NCBI GenBank assembly: GCA_038230035.1
Contig: JBBRNX010000002.1
Span: 116,336-180,335 of the forward strand
Length of the DNA stretch: 64,000 nt
Origin: Gaiella sp038230035
GTDB lineage: Bacteria; Actinomycetota; Thermoleophilia; Gaiellales; Gaiellaceae
Direction: 5' to 3'
Position numbers and translations under genes: made by a program. The notes beneath the pieces were generated by a model. That model saw nothing but the letters and a program-made list of their open reading frames with translations. It had not been told where the DNA came from and ran no database searches. Shown here one piece after another: positions 23,877 to 32,265 of the stretch. Position 1 is the stretch's first letter. Each line of letters opens with the position of its first letter.

Positions 23877-24749
23877 CTACCACCGCACGCGGGCCGGCGC
23901 CGGTGCTCCGTGCCCTTGCTGCCACGAGATGACCGGGTTGCGGAGCACGCCGATCCGCTCGATCTCGCACTCCATCACGTCGCCGGGCCGCAGATAGAGG
24001 GAGGCAGCGTCGGGCGAGAACCCCGCAACACCCGACACCGTCCCCGTCGAGAGCACGTCCCCCGCCGAGTAGCCGAGCGCCGAGTAGTGCGACAGGATCT
24101 CCGGGATCGTCACCGACATGCGCGAGGAATGCGAGACCTGCCGGTCCGCCCCGTTGACGCGCAGCGTCATCGCCAGATTGTGTGGGTCGGGCACCTCGTC
24201 CGGGGTCACGATCCACGGGCCGAGCGGGCAGAACGTGTCGATCGCCTTGCAGAACGAGAACACGCCGGAGCGCATCTCGCGCCGCTGGATGTCGCGCGCG
24301 GTGATGTCGTTGAAGATCACGTAGCCGCCGATGTAGTCCGCAGCCTTCTCGGGCGGGAACCATTTCCCGGCCTTCTTGAGGACGACCGCGAGCTCGAGCT
24401 CGTAGTCGAGCTCCTCCGTCAGATGCTCTGGGTAGATGACCGGCTCGTCAGGCCCGATGATCGCGTCGACGTTCTGGAAGAAGACGATCCACGGCGCGAT
24501 CTCGTGCGTCCAGCCGACCTGCTTCGACTCGGTCTCGTGCTCGCGGAAGTTGCCAGCCGTGTGGAAGAACTTCTTCGGGATGATCGGCGCTCGCAACCGT
24601 GTCTCCGCCAGCGCCACGCGTTCGCCGGTCTCGTCGGCGCCGCCGCGCTCGAACCGCTCGCGCATCGTCGGCACGTCGAGGACGACGATCTCCTCGCCGT
24701 CGACATAGCCGACGCGCCTAGTGCCCTCACCGAACGAGACGAGCCTCAC
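23877..24749 (-). CDS. fumarylacetoacetate hydrolase family protein
   Basis: 290 residues from GTG 24749, overlapping the M20 stop (GTGA). FAH fold with metal ligands in EELDYELELAVVL (Glu117/Glu119) and FNDITARD (Asp148), catalytic HTAGNFREHE near 63-71 and GVFSFCKAIDTFCPLGPW. Family members hydrolyse or decarboxylate beta-diketo or 2-keto-dienoic acids after ring opening. Last gene of the LLM-2/M20/FAH unit, so it probably handles the ring-opened or deamidated intermediate. Confidence 0.87.
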   Translation of the reverse strand: MRLVSFGEGTRRVGYVDGEEIVVLDVPTMRERFERGGADETGERVALAETRLRAPIIPKKFFHTAGNFREHETESKQVGWTHEIAPWIVFFQNVDAIIGPDEPVIYPEHLTEELDYELELAVVLKKAGKWFPPEKAADYIGGYVIFNDITARDIQRREMRSGVFSFCKAIDTFCPLGPWIVTPDEVPDPHNLAMTLRVNGADRQVSHSSRMSVTIPEILSHYSALGYSAGDVLSTGTVSGVAGFSPDAASLYLRPGDVMECEIERIGVLRNPVISWQQGHGAPAPARVRW

Positions 24750-25981
24750 CCGGCGACCCCGCAGACGCGCATCGCAGCCCGTGCATACACCTCGGCCGTC
24801 TTGACGAGACCGTCGATCGAGAGGTTCTCGCCCTTGACCGTGTCGAGCAAACCTGTCGACGTGCCGTAGTTGACCGTCGGCACGCCGTAGCGGGTCAGCG
24901 CCGACGCATCCGAGAACCACCGAGTCACGTCGCGCTCCGGCTTCGCGCCGAAGACCTCCTCGTGCGACGCGTCGACTGCCGCGATGACCGGATGCCCCTC
25001 GTCGATCTCGGCGCCCGGCGCGGTGACGTAGACCTCGCCCTCCACCCCGCACCGTGGGAACCGCGACGCGAGGCCGCGCACCATGTCGAGCACTTCGCGC
25101 CGCGCCACGGCCATCGGCTTCGTCGGCGGCACGCGCACATCGAGGAACAGGTCAGTTCGATGAGGCGTCCGCGACACCCGCCAGCCGAACCCACCCTGCA
25201 GCGCACCGACGTTCACGATGGCCTTGACGCCGCGGTACGCGTTCGCCGGGTCGTCCTCCCAGGTTGGGATCCACTCGAGCACGGCAGCGAGCACGTCCTG
25301 CATGCGCAGGATCGAGTTCTCCTCACGACGGCCTTCGGTGAACGCGGTATGGATGAAGTTCCCCTGGACACCGATCCGCAGCCAGAGCGAGCCGAAGTGG
25401 CCGAGCACGACCTTGCCCTCCGTCGGCTCGCCCAGGATGCACATGTCCGCCACCCCGCCGTGCGAGACGAGATAGCGCGAACCGGCCGCGTAGCCTCGGT
25501 ACTCGGCACCTTGCGCGTCGCCGTACTGCGTCTTCTCGATCTCGCCGCAAACCGCGGCGATCATGACGTCGCCTTCGAGCAGCACCGCCGCGTCGGAAAG
25601 AGCACGCAGCGCCTCGACGTAGCAGGCGAGCGCACCTTTCATGTTCGAGATGCCGAGGCCGTAAAGGCGCCCGTCTTCCTCGAATGCCCACGGCTGGAAA
25701 CCGGGGACGTCGACGAGCCACGGCTCCCGGCCTGAATACGACGTGTCCATGTGGCCGTTGAACATCAGGCTCTGGCCGCCACCGGCTCCCTCGCGGATCC
25801 CGAGGACGTTCGCGCGCCCCTCCTCGACCTGCTGCCACTGCACCTTCAGACCCATCTCGGCGAAGGTGTCGCGCATCAGCTCCGCCATCGGCTCCTCGTC
25901 GCCGGTGAAGCTCGGGACGTTGATCGCGTCGCTCGCCCAGTCGACGAGCCGCTCGCGGTCGATCTGGATTTCGATCGTCAC
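24746..25981 (-). CDS. M20-family amidohydrolase (ArgE/DapE-like) with unusual metal ligand
   Basis: 411 residues from GTG 25981, overlapping the LLM-2 stop. GHMDTS (His77, Asp79) and CGEIEKTQ (Glu147/Glu149) supply the first metal ligand and catalytic base. The bridging aspartate, normally in DMKGG, reads Asn113 in ISNMKGA. Late ligand regions are ILGEPTEG and the terminal NYGTSTG, where a His would be expected. The dimerisation insert is present (RIGVQGNFIHTAFTEG). Reaction class: hydrolysis of an N-acyl, carbamoyl or amide bond. The Asn change could lower metal occupancy or mark a subfamily with one metal. Confidence 0.83.
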   Translation of the reverse strand: MTIEIQIDRERLVDWASDAINVPSFTGDEEPMAELMRDTFAEMGLKVQWQQVEEGRANVLGIREGAGGGQSLMFNGHMDTSYSGREPWLVDVPGFQPWAFEEDGRLYGLGISNMKGALACYVEALRALSDAAVLLEGDVMIAAVCGEIEKTQYGDAQGAEYRGYAAGSRYLVSHGGVADMCILGEPTEGKVVLGHFGSLWLRIGVQGNFIHTAFTEGRREENSILRMQDVLAAVLEWIPTWEDDPANAYRGVKAIVNVGALQGGFGWRVSRTPHRTDLFLDVRVPPTKPMAVARREVLDMVRGLASRFPRCGVEGEVYVTAPGAEIDEGHPVIAAVDASHEEVFGAKPERDVTRWFSDASALTRYGVPTVNYGTSTGLLDTVKGENLSIDGLVKTAEVYARAAMRVCGVAG

Positions 25982-27051
25982 GCGCGGAAGTGTGGCAGCA
26001 CGCGCTCGCCGAAGAGCCTGATCTGCTCGTGCCGCTTGTCGCCCCAGAGCTCGAGCATGACGTGTGTGCAGCCCGCGTCGCGGTACTCCTCGATCGCGGC
26101 GATGCAGTCGGCCGGCGTGCCGGCGATCGGTTTGCAACGGTCGAGGAGCGAGTCGGTGACCTTCTCCTTCGCCGCGAGCCTTCCACCAGCCTCCATCGCT
26201 TCCGCGACCGGGCGGATCTCCTCCGGGTCGATCTGCGCGAGCTCGAGCAGCGTGTCAGCAGCGCCGGCGATGTTCTGCACCTTGTTCGCGAGGTACATGC
26301 CGGCGATCTCGCGTGCGCCGTCGCGGCCCTCGTCGCGATCCGCGCCGATCGACGCGACGACCGTGCAGCCGAGATCGACATCGTTCGGATCGCGACCTGC
26401 TCTCGCGGCGCCCGCTTCGATGTTGCCGCGCGTGTAGCGGACGAACGCCGGCGTCGTGATCGACGGCGTCAGGAGCCCGTCGCCGATCTCGCCGCCGAGC
26501 TGCTGCATCATTGGCGCGGTTCCCGCAACGTAGACGGGCACATCCCAATCGGGCGCGTGCGCCTCCGGGGAAAGCGCCGGAATGTCGGCCGAGTAGGCCT
26601 TTCCGTCGTACTCGAAGCGCTCGCCGCCGAGGACGCCGCGCATGATCTCGACCGAATCGCGCATATGCGCGAGCGGCTTCGTCACCTTCGGCGGCCCGCC
26701 CTGCTTCGTGTTGTTGAGGAAGATCTTCGAGGTACCGAAGCCGACGATAAAACGCCCCGGCCCCGCCGCTTCCTGCACAACCCGCGCGTCCATCGCGGCC
26801 TGCACCGGGTGGCGCGTATAGGGCGAGATGATCCCCCAGCCGATCGTCAGGCGCTTCGTCTCGCGCGCCATCAACGCCGAGACGACCGTCGAGGACTTCG
26901 CTTCCATCTGGTGCTTGCGCCACCACGGATAGGCCTCGGCGAGCCAGATCGTGTCCATCCCGGCCTCGTCCATCGCGCGGGCCGACGCGAGCATCTCGTC
27001 GAGCGGCTCCATCGTCAGCTGCATCACGCCGATCCTCAGGGGCACCGCCAT
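25978..27051 (-). CDS. LLM-family flavin/F420-dependent oxidoreductase, copy 2
   Basis: 357 residues from ATG 27051, chosen because GGAGG lies 7 bp before it; the in-frame TTG at 27072 has no such site. Luciferase-like barrel: MDEAGMDTIWLAEAYPWW, RLTIGWGIISPYTRHPVQ, PGRFIVGFGTSK, VPVYVAGTAPMMQQLGGEIGDG and GTPADCIAAIEEYRDAG. It belongs to a different LLM branch from the copy at 20414, resembling F420-dependent methylenetetrahydromethanopterin reductase-like and related enzymes. The operator palindrome lies 27 bp upstream of the start, so it must overlap or follow the transcription start. Confidence 0.85.
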   Translation of the reverse strand: MAVPLRIGVMQLTMEPLDEMLASARAMDEAGMDTIWLAEAYPWWRKHQMEAKSSTVVSALMARETKRLTIGWGIISPYTRHPVQAAMDARVVQEAAGPGRFIVGFGTSKIFLNNTKQGGPPKVTKPLAHMRDSVEIMRGVLGGERFEYDGKAYSADIPALSPEAHAPDWDVPVYVAGTAPMMQQLGGEIGDGLLTPSITTPAFVRYTRGNIEAGAARAGRDPNDVDLGCTVVASIGADRDEGRDGAREIAGMYLANKVQNIAGAADTLLELAQIDPEEIRPVAEAMEAGGRLAAKEKVTDSLLDRCKPIAGTPADCIAAIEEYRDAGCTHVMLELWGDKRHEQIRLFGERVLPHFRA

Positions 27052-27077
27052 CGTCAGCCTCCGCGTGCGCAAGTCGG

Positions 27078-27087
27078 TGACATGTCA
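27078..27087. promoter_or_regulatory. TGACATGTCA palindromic operator, site 2
   Basis: Perfect palindrome, minus-strand context CTGACATGTCACCGA, only 27 bp upstream of the LLM-2 ATG and between it and the GGAGG ribosome site. This close spacing favours a repressor site at or just after the transcription start. Shares CACCGA right flank with the site at 32237. Confidence 0.65.
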
Positions 27088-27164
27088 GCGGACACTACAC
27101 CATGCCCTGGTACGGTTCTCCCGCTCGTGGCCACCACTAGGGACGTGGTGCCAGGAGAGACGTC

Positions 27165-27607
27165 ATGCGCTATTCGGTGACAGAAATGATGACGCCGGCA
27201 CAGCCGACCGCCGTCATTGCCGAGACGACGACGTGGGCCGCGTTCCCCACACTCTGGGGGAAGCTCCTCGACGAGGTCTGGGCAGCCGTCAGGCTCGAGG
27301 CTGCAAGCACGCCCAACCGGAAGTCATGCTCTACAAGGACGATGTCCCGAATGTCGAGGTCGGCGTGGAGGTCGCAGGGCCGTTTCTGGACGCAGGCCGG
27401 GTCATCTCGTCGAGCCTCCCAACCGGCCGCGTGGCCATGACGCCTCATCGCGGGCGCTACGAGGATCTTGGTGCGGCGCACGAAGCAGTGGTCGCCTGGT
27501 GCGGTAGACACGGCGTCGAACGAGTCGGCCCGCGCTGGGAGATCTACGCGCACTGGCGGGAAGACTCCGTCGACCAGGAGGTCGAGATCTACTACCTCGT
27601 GTGCTGA
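27165..27607 (+). CDS. GyrI-like effector-binding domain protein, frameshifted
   Basis: Small-molecule binding domain of the GyrI/SOUL type. The start is ATG 27165 (GGAGAG upstream): PTAVIAETTTWAAFPTLWGKLLDEVWAAV. From about 27295 the coding continues in another frame: HAQPEVMLYKDDVPNVEVGVEV, MTPHRGRYEDLGAAHEAV and WEIYAHWREDSVDQEVEIYYLV. One base is gained or lost between 27285 and 27310. No DNA-binding domain is present, so as a free domain it would be a sequestering or amphiphile-binding protein rather than a regulator. Divergent from the LLM-2 unit with the operator between them. Confidence 0.68.
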
Positions 27608-27897
27608 ATGACTGACGTGCACAGGCCCGCTGGAATGCTCGGTCGACCGGAGCTTCGGTTCGCAGCGTTCGCAGCTACCGCAGCGGCAGGGCCTGGGTTC
27701 TGGGCGTGGGTGCTTGTCGGCTGTGGCGTGGCGCTCGGCGCGGTGTCTCCGGGCGGCTCGCCCTCGCGCCGGCCGCGTTCGTCGCTGCGGTGATGGCGTC
27801 CCGTCTCTTGCCGTGGTTGTTGGTTGGCCTCGTGCTGTTCGGCGGCGGCGTCGTTGCCTATGGGAGGCGCGTCCGTTCACGCGTGCTGCCGGGGTAG
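27608..27897 (+). CDS. small membrane protein, probably frameshifted
   Basis: ATG 27608 follows the GyrI-like stop directly (TGAATG). The first frame encodes FAAFAATAAAGPGFWAWVLVG, then loses character after about 27750. A second frame continues as ALAPAAFVAAVMASRLLP and LPWLLVGLVLFGGGVVAYG and ends at 27897. Joined, they would give about 95 residues with three hydrophobic spans. Function unknown; the joining is inferred. Confidence 0.4.
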
Positions 27898-27954
27898 TCA
27901 GCAGCGGCCTCCGAGACGGTCGCTCTCGCTCGGCGATGCTCGTTCGCGCCCCGC

Positions 27955-28407
27955 CTACGCGGACTTCGCCTTCTGCACCTGCGCTTCAAGCGCGCTCAGG
28001 ACGTTCCCGACCTGCTGGTTGACGATCGGCTGCAGGACGCGCTGGCCCATCGAGCCGACCGGGCCGGCGATCTTCACGTCGGCCGACCAGTCCATCGTCG
28101 TGCGGTCGGGACTGTCTGCTCGGAGTCGGAACTCGGTCGTCATGTTCATCAGCGCGCCGACGCCCTTCCCCTTCGCGTTCAGCGACGCGAAATCCGGCGG
28201 CGTCTCAGCGAGCTTCTCGAAGTCGATCGTCATCTTCAGACCGCCCAGGCCGAGCGGGATCTTGACCTTTGCTTGCCAATGTCTCTCGTCCGTGATCGTG
28301 AAGCTCTCCACCCCCGGCATGATCTGCGCCATCTGGGCCGGGTCGTCGAGCACTGCCCATACCGTCTCGCGCGGCGCGTCGAACTCCTTCGTTCCGCTGA
28401 CATTCAC
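27955..28407 (-). CDS. coxG: CoxG-like SRPBCC protein
   Basis: 150 residues from GTG 28407, overlapping the large-subunit stop (GTGA). SRPBCC/START-like fold: FDAPRETVWAVLDDPAQMAQIMPGVESF is the classic CoxG opening, and VKIAGPVGSMGQRVLQPIVNQQ the long C-terminal helix. CoxG proteins accompany molybdenum hydroxylases and are proposed to bind hydrophobic quinones or anchor the enzyme at the membrane. Last gene of the four-gene hydroxylase operon. Confidence 0.85.
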   Translation of the reverse strand: MNVSGTKEFDAPRETVWAVLDDPAQMAQIMPGVESFTITDERHWQAKVKIPLGLGGLKMTIDFEKLAETPPDFASLNAKGKGVGALMNMTTEFRLRADSPDRTTMDWSADVKIAGPVGSMGQRVLQPIVNQQVGNVLSALEAQVQKAKSA

Positions 28408-30872
28408 GTTGCCGACACCTCGACGTTCGCTCGGGTGGACTCGGAATCCTGGAGCATCTCCCACACCCGGTGATAAGGGTTGTGGCTGTCGTAGACGATC
28501 GCATTCCCACTCGCACGCAGCGCATCCTGCAGCGCGGCGCACACGCAGTGGATGCCGCCGCCGCCGCCCTCGCCCATTCCCTTGGTGCCGAGAGATGTGA
28601 ACGGCGACGGCGACTCGACCGACCCGGTCTTGAGCGGTGGCATGTCCATCGCGTGCGGCACGTGGTAGTCGTAGAAGTTGGGCGTCAGAAGGTTGCCGTC
28701 CTCGTCGTAGGCGAAGGTCTCCCACATCGCGGCGCCGATCGCGTGTGCGGTCGCGCCCATCACCTGGCCCTCGACGATCTGTGGGTTGATCCGCGTACCG
28801 CAGTCGTCGACGGCGGCGTAGGCGACGATCTCGTAGACGCCCGTCTCCGGGTCGATCTCGACAATGCACGCGTGGATCTGCGTCGCATACGTCAGCGTGA
28901 GCTTGCCCTTCTTCGTCTCCTTGTCGGGCACGTCGAACGGCGGCCGGTAGACGTAGCGGCAGTTGAGCGTCGGCGGATCCTCGGGGAAGCCCGCGTTGTT
29001 CGCGTTCACGATCGCGCCGAGCGCCATGAACGGCAGCGCAGCTTCCGGGTTGCCCTTGATCCGCGCGAAGCTGTCGGCGAGCTCGATGTCGTCCGGCGAG
29101 CACTGGAACACCATCGACGCGAGCTTCTTCATCTCCACGGCGAGCATGTCCGACGCGCCCTTCACCGCACCTAGTCCGGTAACGGCGAACTGGCTGGCGT
29201 ACGTGCCCGAGAAGCCTGCGTGCGAGTTCCAGTACGAGTCGTGCCCAACGCGGACATGCACCGTGTCGGTGTCGCAGCCGATGATGTCCGCAACCACCTG
29301 CGACGCGGTCGTCTCGTGGCCTTGTCCCTGCGGTGTGGTGCCGAGGGTGACGACGACCTCGCCGAAGATATCCAGCTTGACCGTTGCGACCTCGTTGTTG
29401 CCCGAGAATTGCAGATCGGGGTTGATGAGCTGCGACTGGCCGAAGTTGTTCGTCCCCGAGTCGAGCGTCGAGCCGATCCCGAAGCCGAGCAGCTTGCCGC
29501 GCGAGGCCGCCTCCGCGCGCCGCTCCTCAAGCGTGGAGTAGCCCACGAGATCGAGCGCGATGTCGAGCGTGCGCGGGTAGTCGCCCGAGTCGTAGACGCA
29601 GCCATTGGGCGTCTCGTACGGCATCTCCTCCGGCTGGACGTAGTTCTTCTTGCGGATCTCCACCGGGTCGAAGCCGAGCTCGTGGGCGACGATGTCGATG
29701 ATCCGCTCGGTCAGCCACAGGTGCTGCATCCGCGAGTAGCCGCGGTTCGGCGAGACCGGCGCCTTGTTCGTCATCACCTGCGTGAACTCGAGCCGGATGT
29801 TCTTCCAGCGGTAGAGGCCGGGCGCGACCTGCGCCCAGATCACGCCGCCGAGCGGCTCGTAACGGAGGTAAGAGCCCGCGTCGTCGAGTGCCTTCGTGCG
29901 AAAGCCGAGCAGTGTGCCGTCGGCCTTCACGGCGACCTCGGTGTCGTGGAACCAGCGCTCGTTGCCGTGCGACATCGACTGGTGGAAGTCGGTGCGCCAC
30001 TCGGTCCACTGAATCGCGCGCTTCAGCTTCCGCGCAAGCAGGCAGCAGACGACGAGCTGCGGATGCGATGTGATCTTGTTGCCGAAGCCGCCGCCGATGT
30101 CCTGCGTGACGATGCGCAGCTTGTCGAGCCCGACGCGCATCGCCGGACCCATCATGATCGCGGCGAAGCCCGGGAACTGGTTGTTGGTGTGGATCGTCCA
30201 CTGACCGGTGCCGCGGTTGAACTCGACCAGCGCCCCGTCGCACTCGAGCGGCGTCGAGTTGAAGCGGTCGAAGTGGAGCTCTTTGATCGTGACGACGTGG
30301 TCGGCCTCGGCGAACGCCGCGTCGAGGTCGCCCCACTCCCAGACGCCGGAGTACGAGACATTCCCGTCGCACTCCTCGTGCAGGATCGGCGCGTCTGCGT
30401 CCTGGCCCTTCCGCGCGTCGACAAGCACGGGCAGCGGCTCGTAGTCGACCTCGACGAGCTCCGCGGCGTCGCGGGCCAGCTCGCGCGTCTCAGCGACGAC
30501 CGCGACGACCGGCTCGCCGATGTAGCGCACCTTCCCGACCGCGAGCGCGTAGTCCTTGACTGCGGCGCCGGGCGGGGCAGCGATCTGGAAGAACGGGTCG
30601 GTGAGGATCGCGACCTCGTCGCCGGTCAGCGTCCCGTACACGCCTCGAAGCTCGAGCGCGGCCGAGACGTCGATCGAGCCGAGCTTCGCGTGCGCGTACG
30701 GCGACCGTACGAAGTGGAGGTAGCCCATCCCGTGCCGCTTGATGTCGTCGACGAACGTGCCCTGACCCTCGACGAGACGCCGGTCCTCCTTGCGCGGGAC
30801 GCTCTGGCCTTTCGCCGTCCCCTTCTCGAGCGGCGCGACCTTCGTCTTCTTGCCGGTCTCGACGGTGGTCAT
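28404..30872 (-). CDS. molybdenum hydroxylase large subunit (xanthine dehydrogenase/CoxL family, not CO dehydrogenase)
   Basis: 822-residue molybdopterin subunit. QDIGGGFGNKI, the molybdenum-pterin loop GQGHETTASQVVADIIG and the catalytic Glu in GTKGMGEGG are present. The active-site loop that reads AYRCSFR in true aerobic CO dehydrogenase is PNRGYSR here, with no selenosulfide cysteine, so the substrate is not CO but probably a heterocycle, aldehyde or similar carbon hydroxylated with water. ATG 30872 overlaps the small-subunit stop. Works as a heterotrimer with the two following entries upstream in the operon. Confidence 0.9.
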   Translation of the reverse strand: MTTVETGKKTKVAPLEKGTAKGQSVPRKEDRRLVEGQGTFVDDIKRHGMGYLHFVRSPYAHAKLGSIDVSAALELRGVYGTLTGDEVAILTDPFFQIAAPPGAAVKDYALAVGKVRYIGEPVVAVVAETRELARDAAELVEVDYEPLPVLVDARKGQDADAPILHEECDGNVSYSGVWEWGDLDAAFAEADHVVTIKELHFDRFNSTPLECDGALVEFNRGTGQWTIHTNNQFPGFAAIMMGPAMRVGLDKLRIVTQDIGGGFGNKITSHPQLVVCCLLARKLKRAIQWTEWRTDFHQSMSHGNERWFHDTEVAVKADGTLLGFRTKALDDAGSYLRYEPLGGVIWAQVAPGLYRWKNIRLEFTQVMTNKAPVSPNRGYSRMQHLWLTERIIDIVAHELGFDPVEIRKKNYVQPEEMPYETPNGCVYDSGDYPRTLDIALDLVGYSTLEERRAEAASRGKLLGFGIGSTLDSGTNNFGQSQLINPDLQFSGNNEVATVKLDIFGEVVVTLGTTPQGQGHETTASQVVADIIGCDTDTVHVRVGHDSYWNSHAGFSGTYASQFAVTGLGAVKGASDMLAVEMKKLASMVFQCSPDDIELADSFARIKGNPEAALPFMALGAIVNANNAGFPEDPPTLNCRYVYRPPFDVPDKETKKGKLTLTYATQIHACIVEIDPETGVYEIVAYAAVDDCGTRINPQIVEGQVMGATAHAIGAAMWETFAYDEDGNLLTPNFYDYHVPHAMDMPPLKTGSVESPSPFTSLGTKGMGEGGGGGIHCVCAALQDALRASGNAIVYDSHNPYHRVWEMLQDSESTRANVEVSAT

Positions 30873-31354
30873 GCGCCAGCCTTTCCGGCAGCGACGACCG
30901 CCTCGACGATGTTCCAGTAGCCGGTGCAGCGGCAGATGTTGCCCTGGAGCGCGACCTTGACCTCGTCCTCGGTCGGGTGCGGCGTGTGCTCGAGCAGCGC
31001 GGTTGCGCTCATCAGCATCCCGGGCGTGCAGTAGCCGCACTGGAGCGCGTGCTGCTCCCCGAAGGAGCGCTGGAGCGGCGTCAACTCCCCCTCGTCGCCC
31101 GCCAGTCCCTCGACCGTTGTCACCTCGAGACCGTCAGCCTGGACGGCGAGCATCATGCAGCTCTTCACAGCCTGCCCGCCGACGTTGACCGTGCAGGCGC
31201 CGCAGTTGCCGGTGTCGCAGCCGACGTGCGTCCCGGTCAGATCGAGGTCGTCGCGGATGAAGTGGACGAGCAGCTTTGAGGCCGCGACCTCGCGCTCGTA
31301 CATCGTCCCGTTGATCGTGACCGTGACCGTGCGGCTCGTGGTCGGCTCGCTCAT
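30869..31354 (-). CDS. molybdenum hydroxylase [2Fe-2S] small subunit
   Basis: 161 residues. Plant-type cluster ligands are Cys46, Cys51, Cys54 (GCDTGNCGACTV) and Cys66 (KSCMM); the second cluster uses Cys106 and Cys109 (QCGYCTPGM) and Cys141 and Cys143 (CRCTGYWNIV). It relays electrons from the molybdenum site to FAD. Its start is one base after the medium-subunit stop (TGAGATG). Confidence 0.95.
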   Translation of the reverse strand: MSEPTTSRTVTVTINGTMYEREVAASKLLVHFIRDDLDLTGTHVGCDTGNCGACTVNVGGQAVKSCMMLAVQADGLEVTTVEGLAGDEGELTPLQRSFGEQHALQCGYCTPGMLMSATALLEHTPHPTEDEVKVALQGNICRCTGYWNIVEAVVAAGKAGA

Positions 31355-31355
31355 C

Positions 31356-32210
31356 TCAGCCTCTCGCTCGCTCGGCGGCTTGGAGGACGGCCCGCACGGC
31401 GGAGACCTCGGCGAGGTGGCTCCTGTACTCGGCCGAGGCGTGGACATCGGACGGCGGGTCGAGCGACGCCCCGAGCCCTGCGGCGGCTGCTTTGACGGCA
31501 GCCTCGGAGTAGTCGCCACCGGCGAGCCGCTTCTCCATCTCGAGAGCTCGGACCGGCACCGACGAGACGCAGCCGATCGCAACGCGCACGCCGTCGGGGC
31601 CGACGCTCGCTGCAGCGCTGACGATGTAGGTGCCATGGGCTCCGAGCGTGACGCCTGCCATCGCGTCGCCGGTTCCCGTTGTGCGTGTCGGCACCGAGAC
31701 ACGGGTGAGCAACTCGCCCTCGCCGACGGCAGTCAGGTAGACCCCGAGGAAGAACTCCTCCGCGCTCACCGTCCGCTCGCCGTCGCGGCTCTGGATGGTC
31801 ATCGACGCGCCGAGCGCGACAAGCAGCGGCGGGAAGTGGTTCGTCGGGTCGTTGACGCAGATGTTGCCGCCGATTGTCCCTCGATTCCGCACCTGGAGAT
31901 CAGCGATCGTCGCGGCCACCTCGGCGAGAATCGGCCGCGCAACTTCCACTTCCGAGGACGCGACGATCTGGCTCGACGTCACCATCGCGCCGATCGCGAG
32001 CATCGACTGGTCGTCCGAGAAGGAGATGCGCCGCAGGTCCGCGAGATCGGCCAAGTCGACGAGAACATCGGGCGCGGCAGCCCGCGCTTTCATCACGTTG
32101 ACGAGGGTCTGCCCGCCGGCAAGAGCGCGTGCGCCGTCGTTATCGGCGAGGATGGCAATCGCCTCGTCGACGGTGGCGGGGCGTGCGTACTCGACCTCTC
32201 GCAAGAGCAT
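31356..32210 (-). CDS. molybdenum hydroxylase FAD-binding medium subunit
   Basis: 284 residues, first gene of the operon (ATG 32210). FAD-binding PCMH-type domain with ALAGGQTLVNVMKAR near 29-43 and TIGGNICVNDPTNHFPP near 112-128, followed by a CO-dehydrogenase flavoprotein C-terminal domain. The shared operator at 32237-32246 is 27-36 bp upstream, between this gene and the divergent FAD oxidoreductase. Confidence 0.93.
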   Translation of the reverse strand: MLLREVEYARPATVDEAIAILADNDGARALAGGQTLVNVMKARAAAPDVLVDLADLADLRRISFSDDQSMLAIGAMVTSSQIVASSEVEVARPILAEVAATIADLQVRNRGTIGGNICVNDPTNHFPPLLVALGASMTIQSRDGERTVSAEEFFLGVYLTAVGEGELLTRVSVPTRTTGTGDAMAGVTLGAHGTYIVSAAASVGPDGVRVAIGCVSSVPVRALEMEKRLAGGDYSEAAVKAAAAGLGASLDPPSDVHASAEYRSHLAEVSAVRAVLQAAERARG

Positions 32211-32236
32211 GGCGCGAGTCTACGCCACGGCTTCGG

Positions 32237-32246
32237 TGACATGTCA
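32237..32246. promoter_or_regulatory. TGACATGTCA palindromic operator, site 3
   Basis: Perfect palindrome in the 55-bp gap between the hydroxylase operon (start 32210, minus) and the FAD oxidoreductase (start 32266, plus), so one site can control both directions. Minus-strand context TTGACATGTCACCGA matches site 2 on the right flank and site 1 on the left. Confidence 0.7.
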
Positions 32247-32265
32247 AGGTGGTAACGTCGCGCGC

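Noticed and set aside
27165..27607. MerR/AraC regulator of the catabolic island
   Set aside because: Only the GyrI-like effector-binding domain is present and the frame is broken; no helix-turn-helix is encoded.
29220..30920. 566-residue plus-strand open frame opposite the Mo hydroxylase
   Set aside because: Antisense shadow; the minus strand carries all catalytic motifs and operon overlaps.
28404..32210. Aerobic carbon monoxide dehydrogenase operon (coxMSL-G)
   Set aside because: Subunit order fits, but the large subunit lacks the AYRCSFR loop cysteine needed for the Mo-Cu site, so the substrate is something else.
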